DNA of 13,172 nt from JBCDGZ01 sp038750655 (GCA_038750655.1 JBCDGZ010000175.1:1-13172), one strand, 5' to 3'. Counted from the first letter of the stretch, positions 1 through 6,679 are shown. Program-made: numbers and translations. Notes: generated by a model not told the origin, from the sequence alone.

Positions 1-92
1 CTTAAAAGGTAAGAAAACAACGAAGTTGATTCTTTATTTCACCCTTTGTCAAACAAGCTGACAGCACTGTTTGGCCGACTAAATTATTTAGG

Positions 93-248
93 ATGAGTGG
101 CCCAGAAAAGAAAACAAATACTACCAATCAAGGAGATAACCTCAGACTGACTGAGCAAAAACTGAAAGGCATAGAACAAAAAATAGACAAAGCATTGAAA
201 GCGATTAAAGCACTCCAACCGAGGCAAGAGGATGAGAGCGCCGACTAG
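93..248 (+). CDS. Possible small coiled-coil protein (51 aa), hypothetical
   Basis: An ATG opens a 51-codon frame ending in TAG. The product is very hydrophilic. It has a polar N-terminus (MSGPEKKTNTTNQG) and then, from about residue 18 to 43, a helix-like stretch with hydrophobic residues at roughly heptad spacing (LRLTEQKLKGIEQKIDKA), which suggests a short coiled coil. The last four bases are shared with the end of the HTH gene on the opposite strand, whose own C-terminus is also coiled-coil-like. The frame stays open upstream to about position 30 but has no earlier ATG, so 93 is the only standard start. No Shine-Dalgarno is visible, which is normal for Bacteroidota. I do not recognise the family. 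It could be a chance ORF, since the region left of it is cut off by the window. Confidence 0.35.
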   Translation: MSGPEKKTNTTNQGDNLRLTEQKLKGIEQKIDKALKAIKALQPRQEDESAD

Positions 249-631
249 GCTTCCCCTTCTCGTTTTTTCAGCGCTTCGATTTCTTCCAAGAGCAAATCCA
301 GTTTCTTGTCCGTATCCTCAAAACGTCTGATCAGGCTGACGGCACCGCGTTCTTCCAGGCCTTCCTGCTGTCGGGTGCGCATATCGTCGATCAATTCGGG
401 GGCATGGCCATTGGCTGGGTCTTCTAGCACCTCCATAATCACCGTTCCAAAGTAGTAGAGCAATCCTTTGAGCATGGCCGCATCGGCGCTAGACTTCGGA
501 GGGCGGCGTTTGAGGGAGCGGATTTTTTCTTCCGCAACACCCGATGCGCGCGCCACCGCTGACACCTTGATGCCCCAGGCCGCGAGGATTTCTTCACAAA
601 GGATAAACAATTCATTATCAGTGTACTTCAA
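245..631 (-). CDS. Small HTH-type (XRE-like) protein with C-terminal coiled coil
   Basis: The product is 128 residues. Residues about 10-45 read as a helix-turn-helix: a helix (EEILAAWG), then KVSAVARASGVAEEKIRSLKRR, in the style of XRE/Cro-like DNA-binding proteins. Residues about 50-70 form a more hydrophobic helix. Residues 98-125 form a charged, heptad-like helix (DTDKKLDLLLEEIEALKKR) that probably mediates self-association. No enzymatic motif is visible, so the likely role is DNA binding or regulation (inference). The start is uncertain. The frame given begins at a TTG codon, and no ATG lies upstream before the in-frame stop at 707-709. The open frame there encodes NNSFAKLLLDL, which could extend the protein if a CTG or ATT start is used. 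The gene faces away from the lipoprotein at 972. Its 3' end overlaps the small ORF on the other strand by 4 bp. Confidence 0.6.
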   Translation of the reverse strand: MKYTDNELFILCEEILAAWGIKVSAVARASGVAEEKIRSLKRRPPKSSADAAMLKGLLYYFGTVIMEVLEDPANGHAPELIDDMRTRQQEGLEERGAVSLIRRFEDTDKKLDLLLEEIEALKKREGEA

Positions 632-673
632 GTCGAGCAGCAGTTTTGCAAAAGAATTATTCCTGTAAAATTT

Positions 674-683
674 GGAATATTCC
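674..683. promoter_or_regulatory. Perfect 10-bp palindrome upstream of the HTH gene
   Basis: GGAATATTCC is a perfect 10-bp inverted repeat, 43 bp upstream of the TTG start of the HTH gene and near a second ATTCC at 659-663. A palindrome in front of a DNA-binding protein gene is a plausible autoregulatory operator, but this is positional inference only. An A/T-rich palindrome of this length can occur by chance. Confidence 0.25.
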
Positions 684-711
684 TTATTTATATGTAAAAT
701 TGTAATCTAGT

Positions 712-775
712 TACCAACAAATTAAGCAATTGTCCCTAAAGGACGAAATACCAACCTAATTCAACCACCTTGGTA
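712..775. repeat. TACCAA motif: two direct copies and one inverted copy
   Basis: TACCAA occurs at 712-717 and 749-754 on this strand, and as its complement TTGGTA at 770-775. The last two form a 6-bp inverted repeat around a 15-nt spacer. The copies lie in the non-coding gap between the divergently oriented HTH and lipoprotein genes. They could be a regulator binding site or part of a folded leader. The motif is short, so chance is a real alternative. Confidence 0.2.
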
Positions 776-816
776 GGAGCAATTATTTTTTAATCAACAC
801 CCACATCTCACTCTCG

Positions 817-948
817 ATGAAATTGTCCACTTCATGGTAGAAGCGAGTGCTTTCTGCTAGGGAGGCTTGACGCCCTGTCGGGCCTCCCATTGCGACAATG
901 ATGTCTTGTTTTGCGCCCGGGCGGGGATTCAGTGCCCGGGTGCTTTTT
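817..948 (+). ncRNA. Candidate structured RNA: five consecutive hairpins ending in a T tract
   Basis: This gene-free stretch folds on paper into consecutive stems. The first is ATGAA/TTCAT (817-821 with 831-835). The second spans 837-857: 8 bp, one bulged T, loop GAGT. The third spans 860-888: a 12-bp stem GGGAGGCTTGAC against GTCGGGCCTCCC with two G-T wobbles and a 5-nt loop. The fourth is GACA/TGTC (894-897 with 902-905). The fifth is a GC-rich 10-bp stem (913-943) followed by TTTTT. The series ends like an intrinsic terminator, as a small RNA or an attenuated leader of the lipoprotein gene at 972 would. No TAnnTTTG promoter was found just upstream, and I recognise no known RNA family. Transcription is inferred, not shown. 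Confidence 0.4.
913..948 (+). terminator. Intrinsic terminator-like hairpin before the lipoprotein gene
   Basis: GCGCCCGGGC (913-922) pairs with GCCCGGGTGC (934-943): 10 bp with one G-T wobble around an 11-nt loop, directly followed by five T residues. It lies 24 bp upstream of the lipoprotein ATG, so it would end a transcript entering from the left or act as an attenuator. Confidence 0.6.
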
Positions 949-971
949 CCTTTCATTTTAAAAATAGTGTT

Positions 972-2621
972 ATGAAACGATTGATGAAGTTTTTGTTGCT
1001 CCTTTCTTTGGTACTAGGCTTACACGCCTGTCAAAAGGAGGCTCCGATGAGTTTTGGTGACCAAGCGCCCGAGCGTATTTCCCCACCTACTGCTGATAGT
1101 CATTCTTTCTTTCAAGCTGCGGCATTATCCTTTGGTACCTCAAGTACCTGCTCCTACCAACAGCCTCCTTCCGATCTGCTCCTATCCGCACAAGCCCAGC
1201 TGGCCCTCGACGACCAGGAGCATCCGGGAATGCTTGATTTGCTTCAAGAGCGCTACGGACAGCCTGATTGGGGCAGTTTCCTCGAAGAGGACGACAGCCT
1301 GGTGCAAGGGGAGGAGCACCTATCGGTAGTGCCCATATTGGTAGAAGATCAGGATAGTGTCCGCTCTCTGATGATCATCTATCAAACGCCTGGTCAGGTG
1401 ACCAAGACCCTCTTTTTCCGGCGAGATGGTGTAGGGGCCCTGCTGCGAAGCGCATCGCCAAGCTCTGAGGATTTTGAAGCGACTATAGCTTTAGATTCTT
1501 TGTTCCTTCTGTACGACGACTGGTTGGACTGCGGCGGAGATGAGCTGCAGGATCGCTGTGGCCAGCCCGCTGGCTGTCGGCCCAGCTGGATACGTCGGCT
1601 TTGGTTGCGCATCAAGCGGGGCATCCGAAAGGCCTTCAACCCCTTTTATGATGTCAATGATCCTGGGTCAGGTGGTGGGCCTACATTTGTTCATGGCATC
1701 TTTAATGTCGGTGGTAGCGGTGGTAGTAACAGTAACGACGGAGGCAGCACTGGCGGCAGTAGCGGCCCAAGTGATGTTAGTGTTTGCGTTCCTTCTACCA
1801 CGTTGGATGTGATGGCACTGGGAGAAATGATTGATGCTTTGATGGGGTATATGGAGGACAATGGCTTGTCTAGTAATCAGCTTGGTTTGCTATTAGATAA
1901 TGTTAATCCGATTTGTTTGAATGAGCAGCTGGGGGCTGGTTTTGCGACTTGTGTGGAGAATAGTTTACGTTGTGCGCTGGTGGATGGGGAATCACCGTGT
2001 ACCGCTTTATTAGGGATGAACTTGACTTCAGAAGAAGTATTATGGTTATTGGAACATCCTGCTGAACGGAGAGAAGCTGAATCCACATTATGTGATCTAG
2101 CTAGAGATGGTCATCATGTGATAGTCATAGATCGAGAAGATGGGGATTCTGATGGTTCTGTAGAAATCGGTATCTTACCTTACAGTTGTCGATCTTTTGA
2201 TTTAACGGAAGTTGCACCTAATACTTTTAAGACCACTATCACCTGGTGGGAGCCTCCCTTTTCTGAGATATCACTGATTCCATGGGGTTATAAAACGTAT
2301 AGATTCAGAATTTCAATGGATATACAAGTGACTGCCCTACCTGGAGAATTAGAATGCGAGGTAAAGAATACACTTGCAAACGTTTTTAATGAAGTTGTTA
2401 AAGAAATTATCAGATACGTAGGTTATTCAAGAATTTATAAATTGCCTAATGCTAAACAAGAGATAGAAGAACATCTGGAAGCGGATCTTACGTACGCGTT
2501 AAAGCAAAACTTCCCATTGAGCGCTCCACATGAGGGAGCGACAGTTCCAGCAGTAGTGGAACTAGCCGGACAGCCTTTAATTACTGCGATTCCTGGGCAA
2601 GAAGATAATTGTTGTGATTAG
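972..2621 (+). CDS. Lipoprotein with Gly/Ser linker and AT-rich C-terminal domain, hypothetical
   Basis: The product is 549 residues from the ATG at 972. This start is chosen because it gives a clean lipoprotein signal (MKRLMKF, a Leu-rich core, LHAC with Cys20). A longer frame from 867 would add 35 residues encoded by the hairpin region and bury the signal. Residues about 60-190 look like a globular domain with YGQPDW and VVPILVEDQ. A basic stretch (about 205-222) precedes a Gly/Ser-rich linker (about 229-268). Residues about 275-380 are helical and contain LTSEEVLWLLEHPAE. From memory this resembles the helical segment that precedes variable C-terminal domains in large secreted Bacteroidota proteins. 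The last ~170 residues match nothing I recognise and end in NCCD. The coding sequence drops from about 58% GC (1201-1260) to about 33-43% in its 3' third. It is probably anchored in the envelope and co-transcribed with the acidic gene 24 nt downstream. A toxin-like role is inference only. Confidence 0.7.
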   Translation: MKRLMKFLLLLSLVLGLHACQKEAPMSFGDQAPERISPPTADSHSFFQAAALSFGTSSTCSYQQPPSDLLLSAQAQLALDDQEHPGMLDLLQERYGQPDWGSFLEEDDSLVQGEEHLSVVPILVEDQDSVRSLMIIYQTPGQVTKTLFFRRDGVGALLRSASPSSEDFEATIALDSLFLLYDDWLDCGGDELQDRCGQPAGCRPSWIRRLWLRIKRGIRKAFNPFYDVNDPGSGGGPTFVHGIFNVGGSGGSNSNDGGSTGGSSGPSDVSVCVPSTTLDVMALGEMIDALMGYMEDNGLSSNQLGLLLDNVNPICLNEQLGAGFATCVENSLRCALVDGESPCTALLGMNLTSEEVLWLLEHPAERREAESTLCDLARDGHHVIVIDREDGDSDGSVEIGILPYSCRSFDLTEVAPNTFKTTITWWEPPFSEISLIPWGYKTYRFRISMDIQVTALPGELECEVKNTLANVFNEVVKEIIRYVGYSRIYKLPNAKQEIEEHLEADLTYALKQNFPLSAPHEGATVPAVVELAGQPLITAIPGQEDNCCD

Positions 2622-2645
2622 TTAAATGCAAGAACAACACACACA

Positions 2646-3167
2646 ATGAGTAAATTATTGATTTTTCTGATACTAAATACCCTAACTATGGACGGTACTT
2701 ACATCCATCTCATAAGTAAGCCATACAGCTTCGAGACAAGCTATATTGATTTTACGGTGATTGATATAGACGTATTGGCCAATAAATGCAAGTTCTACGC
2801 AGTAACCGGAGATTTGATCACAGAGTCTAATGTTCATGCTGTTAAGGAAGATGAGGTGGAGATTGTCGAAGATCGCTTATCCTTTTTAAAGGATACGGAT
2901 GGATTCTATGTTCTTAGGATTATTGAAGATCCTGACTTGGATAATATTTTTTATTACAAGCTAGAACCCACTGTATTAGAAACTACCGTAGAGAAATGTA
3001 AATACAAGCAATATCTTATTGAAATAGAAGGGATATTCTTTTACCTTTTCTATGGAAAGCGAAGGGGGGAACCTCATTTATTTCCAGTAACGACGATTAG
3101 AGAGGATGATGTTGAGTATATTAGTTTGTATACTTTGGAGAAAGAATGGCTCTCGGCTAAAGACTAG
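2646..3167 (+). CDS. Acidic 173-aa protein paired with the lipoprotein, hypothetical
   Basis: The product is 173 residues and strongly acidic: I count 32 Asp/Glu against 18 Lys/Arg. It is rich in beta-type residues (YIDFTVIDIDV, YLIEIEGIFFYLFYG). The N-terminus MSKLLIFLILNTLT is hydrophobic and could be a short signal or anchor, but it has no clear cleavage site. A second ATG at 2688 would give a soluble protein starting MDGTYIH. The gene starts 24 nt after the lipoprotein stop, shares the low GC of that gene's 3' part, and is followed by a strong terminator, so the two look like one transcription unit. I do not recognise a family. Small size, acidity and tight linkage fit an immunity or partner protein, but no conserved motif supports that. 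Confidence 0.7.
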   Translation: MSKLLIFLILNTLTMDGTYIHLISKPYSFETSYIDFTVIDIDVLANKCKFYAVTGDLITESNVHAVKEDEVEIVEDRLSFLKDTDGFYVLRIIEDPDLDNIFYYKLEPTVLETTVEKCKYKQYLIEIEGIFFYLFYGKRRGEPHLFPVTTIREDDVEYISLYTLEKEWLSAKD

Positions 3168-3197
3168 CTTGTTTTATCACTAAAATAAGCCTGTACT

Positions 3198-3240
3198 TTT
3201 CTGTGGCTCGCTATTAAGTTGAGCCGCAGAAATTCTTTTA
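3198..3240 (+). terminator. Intrinsic terminator after the acidic gene
   Basis: TTTCTGTGGCTC (3198-3209) pairs with GAGCCGCAGAAA (3221-3232): 12 bp with one wobble pair and an 11-nt loop, followed by TTCTTTTA. It lies 30 bp past the stop of the acidic gene and closes the lipoprotein unit. The remaining bases up to 3308 hold only a small TGCGC/GCGCA hairpin (3260-3273) and no recognised promoter. Confidence 0.75.
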
Positions 3241-3308
3241 GTTATGCATCATGATCTCCTGCGCCAAAGCGCAAACAGCAAAGCTAACATTCATCAAAAG
3301 ATTAAAAA

Positions 3309-4250
3309 ATGCTCCCCTTGAAAAGGATCGGGAAGAATAGCCTTATACTATTTATCCTAATATTTTTTACCACCAACTGCATCGCTCAAGCACAATCCGG
3401 CTTCGTCAAAATCAAAGGAGGCGAACTCTTCTACAGAATTTTCGGTGAAGGGCCACCTCTAGTCATCCTCAACGGCGGGCCGGGCTTAGCCTCAGACGGC
3501 TATGAACATATAGCGGAGGAACTATCTGCCATCAGGAAAGTCATCTTATTTGATCAGCGCGGGACTGGAAAATCAAAAGTGAAATTGATCAATGAACAAT
3601 CTATAACCATACATAACATGGTTAATGATCTGGAAAGATTACGGAAGCATTTAAAAATTGAAAAATGGGATGTATTGGGGCAGTCTTTCGGAGGGCTTTA
3701 TGCTATGGCTTATGCCAGTAGGCATCATCAGTACATCAACAAAATGATCCTGAGTTCTTCGGCTGGTATTGATACCAGGCAGCTAGATTCGATGCAAGAC
3801 TTCGATTTTCCACTTATGGAAGATATGACAAAGGAGGAGCGTGCTGTCCTTCTACAACTGAAAGAGGAAGTGAACAGCAAGAATCCCTCAGAAGTAAAAA
3901 TGAAGAGGTATCGGAGTGGACTATTAGCAAGGTACTATATCAATAAGGTAGAAAGTCTTCCGAAGGCTGTTGAATGGTTTGCCTATAAGAGCAATCCAGC
4001 TCCTGGCATTAGTACCTATGTATGGAGAAGTCTGTTTACCTTCAATTATAAACGACGATTAAAGAAAATCATGACCCCAGTGTTGATCCTTCATGGCGTA
4101 GCTGATTTTATTCAAATTAATGTACCTATGAAGACCCACGAAATACTCCAAAATTCGAGGCTGGAATTTCTCGATGAAAGTGGACATATGCTCTGGTTAG
4201 ATCAACCTAAGAAGGTGAAATCCTTGATTTATGCGTTTTTACAAAATTAG
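3309..4250 (+). CDS. Exported alpha/beta hydrolase, proline iminopeptidase-like
   Basis: The product is 313 residues of the alpha/beta-hydrolase fold. Visible motifs are NGGPG (55-59, oxyanion-hole region, typical of the proline iminopeptidase S33 group), FDQRGTGKS (81-89), and the nucleophile elbow GQSFGG (124-129, Ser126). The other triad residues are probably Asp266 in HGVAD and His293 in SGHMLW. A cap region lies at about 155-240. The first 28 residues form a signal peptide (MLPLKRIGKN, hydrophobic core, AQA before QS), so the enzyme probably acts in the periplasm or outside the cell. Cys24 does not sit in a good lipobox. The family cleaves N-terminal Pro from peptides or hydrolyses small amides and esters; the actual substrate cannot be read here. 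The 3' end converges on the ligase gene with 8 bp between stops. Confidence 0.85.
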   Translation: MLPLKRIGKNSLILFILIFFTTNCIAQAQSGFVKIKGGELFYRIFGEGPPLVILNGGPGLASDGYEHIAEELSAIRKVILFDQRGTGKSKVKLINEQSITIHNMVNDLERLRKHLKIEKWDVLGQSFGGLYAMAYASRHHQYINKMILSSSAGIDTRQLDSMQDFDFPLMEDMTKEERAVLLQLKEEVNSKNPSEVKMKRYRSGLLARYYINKVESLPKAVEWFAYKSNPAPGISTYVWRSLFTFNYKRRLKKIMTPVLILHGVADFIQINVPMKTHEILQNSRLEFLDESGHMLWLDQPKKVKSLIYAFLQN

Positions 4251-4258
4251 CCCGGCCC

Positions 4259-5515
4259 TCATTCCAACACCACCATCCCCAACAACAGAAACAACAAGTA
4301 AAACGCCACCCCCACCGCATTCTCAATCGTATTCTCCATCATATAAGAAATGAAAACGATCAAATGAAGGGAGGCGAAGAGCGCCGAGCCGTAGCGCCGC
4401 CGGTACCACAAGGGCACAACAAAAGCCCCCAAAAACACCACCAGCCCCCACAGCCCACATCCCGCCCAAATCGTCAGCAGCTGATTGTGCGGCATCTTAG
4501 GGTGCTCAATCTCCGGATGCTGCTCCTCGAAGCGACGGTATACCTCCGCCCGCAGATCGCCCGCGCCGACGCCCAGCCAGGGCTGCTCCTTGACCACCTG
4601 CCAACCTACGCCCAAAGAGACCAGCCGCTCACTGTCTGAGTAGGTCGCCCCCTCGCCCTTGAAGTACATCTCCAAGTCATAGCGGGCGTAGTTGACCTTG
4701 GAGTAGAAGCTGGGGATGAACTGGTAGGCCAAGACGGGCAGCAAGACCAGCAGGGCCAGCGCCGCCAAGCCCGGCCCCCAACGCCGCTTCACCCAGATAT
4801 AGCGCAGGGCCATAAAGGCAATCGACAGGTAGAGTACCAGCAGGCCGCTGCGTACAGAGAGTACATGTATAAAGAGGAACAAAAAGACCGTCATCAGCCC
4901 GATCAGATGGCGCTCCCAAGCGTAGCGCCAAGTGTAGCGGCGGGCCCAGAGGATGGCCCCCGTCAGCACCGCAAAGGCCAGCATGAGGCTGAAGCGGATG
5001 TGATTACCGGGCGTAGGGATGTGCTGGCCCTTTTTCATCTGCTCGGTGATGTACTCGAAGTTGAGGCCGTAGCGGATGCCGGTGATGAGGGCAGCGAGGC
5101 TGGCCAAGCCCACAAAAGCGTAGAGCAGGCCGTTGGCCTGGCGACGACTCAACGGAGGCAGGCTGAAAAAGGCGAAGGGCAGGAGCAGAAAGGGCAGTTT
5201 GATGCGCAGGCGCTCCAAGCCGTAGCCCCAATCACTAGAGTAGGGGAGGGTGAGGAGGACAAGGAAAAAGGGGATGGTGACTGCCACAAAATCGGGGCGG
5301 CGGATGAAGGCCCGGAGCCGATCACCCAGCCCGCTGCGCAGCTGGATGGGGAAGCCCTGCTGAGGGGACTGCCACTGAAAGACGGACAATACAATCAAGG
5401 CAATCATGGAGACCGAGAGCACAAATTCCATCGAGAAAACCAGCGCCAGCACCCAGCTGAGGAGGAAGAAGAGGGACTGTGTACGATAGCGCTGTAAGAG
5501 GCGTTGCCAAATCAT
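4259..5515 (-). CDS. O-antigen ligase / polymerase family (Wzy_C) membrane protein
   Basis: The product is 418 residues, mostly hydrophobic, with about 10-12 predicted membrane helices (for example 13-48, 76-92, 107-120, 128-148, 174-190, 204-240, 248-266, 347-370, 380-416). A larger extracytoplasmic loop (about 268-345) ends in the family's signature region: SERLVSLGVGWQVVKEQPW with LGVGAGD, then PHNQLLTIWAGCGLWG (342-357). Arg222 in SVRSG and His343 in PHNQ match the conserved Arg and His reported as essential in WaaL-type ligases. Members join O-antigen or other glycan chains to a lipid or protein acceptor at the outer face of the inner membrane, or polymerise repeat units. Which role applies cannot be told, because no glycosyltransferase genes lie nearby. 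The ATG at 5513-5515 starts a basic, hydrophobic N-terminus. It is transcribed away from pheS. Confidence 0.8.
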   Translation of the reverse strand: MIWQRLLQRYRTQSLFFLLSWVLALVFSMEFVLSVSMIALIVLSVFQWQSPQQGFPIQLRSGLGDRLRAFIRRPDFVAVTIPFFLVLLTLPYSSDWGYGLERLRIKLPFLLLPFAFFSLPPLSRRQANGLLYAFVGLASLAALITGIRYGLNFEYITEQMKKGQHIPTPGNHIRFSLMLAFAVLTGAILWARRYTWRYAWERHLIGLMTVFLFLFIHVLSVRSGLLVLYLSIAFMALRYIWVKRRWGPGLAALALLVLLPVLAYQFIPSFYSKVNYARYDLEMYFKGEGATYSDSERLVSLGVGWQVVKEQPWLGVGAGDLRAEVYRRFEEQHPEIEHPKMPHNQLLTIWAGCGLWGLVVFLGAFVVPLWYRRRYGSALFASLHLIVFISYMMENTIENAVGVAFYLLFLLLGMVVLE

Positions 5516-5534
5516 GAGATAAATCTTACCTTTG
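5504..5534 (+). promoter_or_regulatory. Predicted promoter of the pheS-hisS-gatA operon
   Basis: TTG (5504-5506), a 20-nt spacer, then TACCTTTG (5527-5534) match the Bacteroidota -33/-7 pattern (TTG and TAnnTTTG). Transcription would start near 5541 and leave a leader of about 98 nt before the pheS ATG at 5639. The -33 element lies inside the first codons of the divergent ligase gene, so the two units share this control region. Confidence 0.65.
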
Positions 5535-5638
5535 TGCCTAATTTTTCCCTGACTACTTTATATTTTCTGCTGCTTTGAGAAACGCAAAGACCAGCAATGC
5601 CGTTAGGGAATGCAAAGATTCACACAAATATAGAAATA

Positions 5639-6673
5639 ATGTCCGCAGAAATTTTCGAAAAGGTTGATCAGGTGATGCAGGAGATCGAACAGGCTGCTCC
5701 GGAAAGTCCGGAGGCCGTCGAGCAGTTCCGCATCCGCTATTTGGGCTCTAAAAACATCATCAAGCCGCTATTTGGCGAGATGCGTAATGTACCCAATGAT
5801 CAAAGGAAAAACTTTGGCCTGCGCCTCAATGAACTCAAGAAGGCAGCAGAAACGAAGTTCTCGGCCCTCAAGTCCGCCGCCGAAGCGGCGGCTGATGCGA
5901 CAGCAGCCCAGCAGATCGACCTGACGGCCCCCGGCGAGCCGCTACCGCTCGGGGCCCGCCATCCCATTACCATCACCATGGACCGGATTATCGAAATTTT
6001 CTCTCGCATCGGCTTCACCGTCGCCGAAGACCGGGAGATCGAGGACGATTGGCACAATTTCACCGCCATGAACACCCCCGAAGATCACCCCGCTCGCGAT
6101 ATGCAAGATACTTTCTACCTGCGTGACGATAAGAACAGGCTCCTGCGCACCCACACCTCCTCGGTACAGTCGCGCCTGATGAGCCAGCAGCAGCCTCCCA
6201 TTCGCATCATCGCCCCCGGAAGGGTTTATCGCAATGAGACCATCTCGGCGCGGGCACATTGCCAGTTCCACCAAGTGGAAGGTTTATATGTGGACGAAAA
6301 TGTTTCTTTTGCCGACATGAAGCAGACCTTGCTTTACTTTGCTCAAGAATTCTACGGCCCCAATACCCGCATTCGCCTGCGGCCTTCCTACTTCCCCTTC
6401 ACCGAGCCGAGTGCAGAGATGGACGTTTCCTGCTTCATTTGTGATAGTAAGGGATGTAATGTTTGTAAATACACCGGCTGGGTGGAAGTGTTGGGCTGTG
6501 GAATGGTAGACCCCGCCGTCTTTGAGCGATGTGGAATTGATAGCAAGAAATACACTGGCTTCGCCTTCGGTATGGGCATCGAGCGGCAGGCCATGTTGCG
6601 CTATCGCATCAATGACATCCGGCTGTTATTTGAAAATGATGTTCGTTTTCTCGAACAATTTACCTCAGCATAA
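5639..6673 (+). CDS. pheS: Phenylalanine-tRNA ligase alpha subunit
   Basis: The 344-residue catalytic subunit of the (alpha-beta)2 PheRS attaches phenylalanine to tRNA-Phe in the cytoplasm. Residues 1-95 are the helical, Ala-rich coiled-coil arm that contacts tRNA. The class II core follows, with motif 2 around GRVYRNETISARAHCQFHQ (194-212) and motif 3 at GFAFGMGIERQAMLRYR (307-323). A four-cysteine insert (C265, C268, C273, C276 in CFICDSKGCNVC) lies before TGWVEVLGCGMV and could bind zinc. I recall this insert as common in Bacteroidota PheS. The start at 5639 (MSAEIFEKV) is preferred over an ATG at 5597, which would add 14 polar residues atypical for the family. The beta subunit (pheT) is not in the window. 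This is the first gene of a three-gene operon. Confidence 0.97.
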   Translation: MSAEIFEKVDQVMQEIEQAAPESPEAVEQFRIRYLGSKNIIKPLFGEMRNVPNDQRKNFGLRLNELKKAAETKFSALKSAAEAAADATAAQQIDLTAPGEPLPLGARHPITITMDRIIEIFSRIGFTVAEDREIEDDWHNFTAMNTPEDHPARDMQDTFYLRDDKNRLLRTHTSSVQSRLMSQQQPPIRIIAPGRVYRNETISARAHCQFHQVEGLYVDENVSFADMKQTLLYFAQEFYGPNTRIRLRPSYFPFTEPSAEMDVSCFICDSKGCNVCKYTGWVEVLGCGMVDPAVFERCGIDSKKYTGFAFGMGIERQAMLRYRINDIRLLFENDVRFLEQFTSA

Positions 6674-6679
6674 GCACAC

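Noticed and set aside
860..943. tRNA or insertion-sequence end
   Set aside because: The stems do not form a cloverleaf, and there is no transposase, target duplication or second matching end in the window.
867..971. 35-residue N-terminal extension of the lipoprotein frame from an upstream ATG
   Set aside because: It is encoded by the hairpin/terminator region and would place a Cys-rich, non-conserved-looking segment before a clean lipoprotein signal starting at 972.
4865..5497. 210-codon ORF antisense to the O-antigen ligase gene
   Set aside because: Its product is low-complexity and Glu/Gln-rich, as expected from the complement of a hydrophobic membrane-protein gene.
5541..5638. T-box or peptide attenuator in the pheS leader
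   Set aside because: No T-box sequence, no phenylalanine-rich leader ORF and no terminator hairpin are visible in the roughly 98-nt leader.
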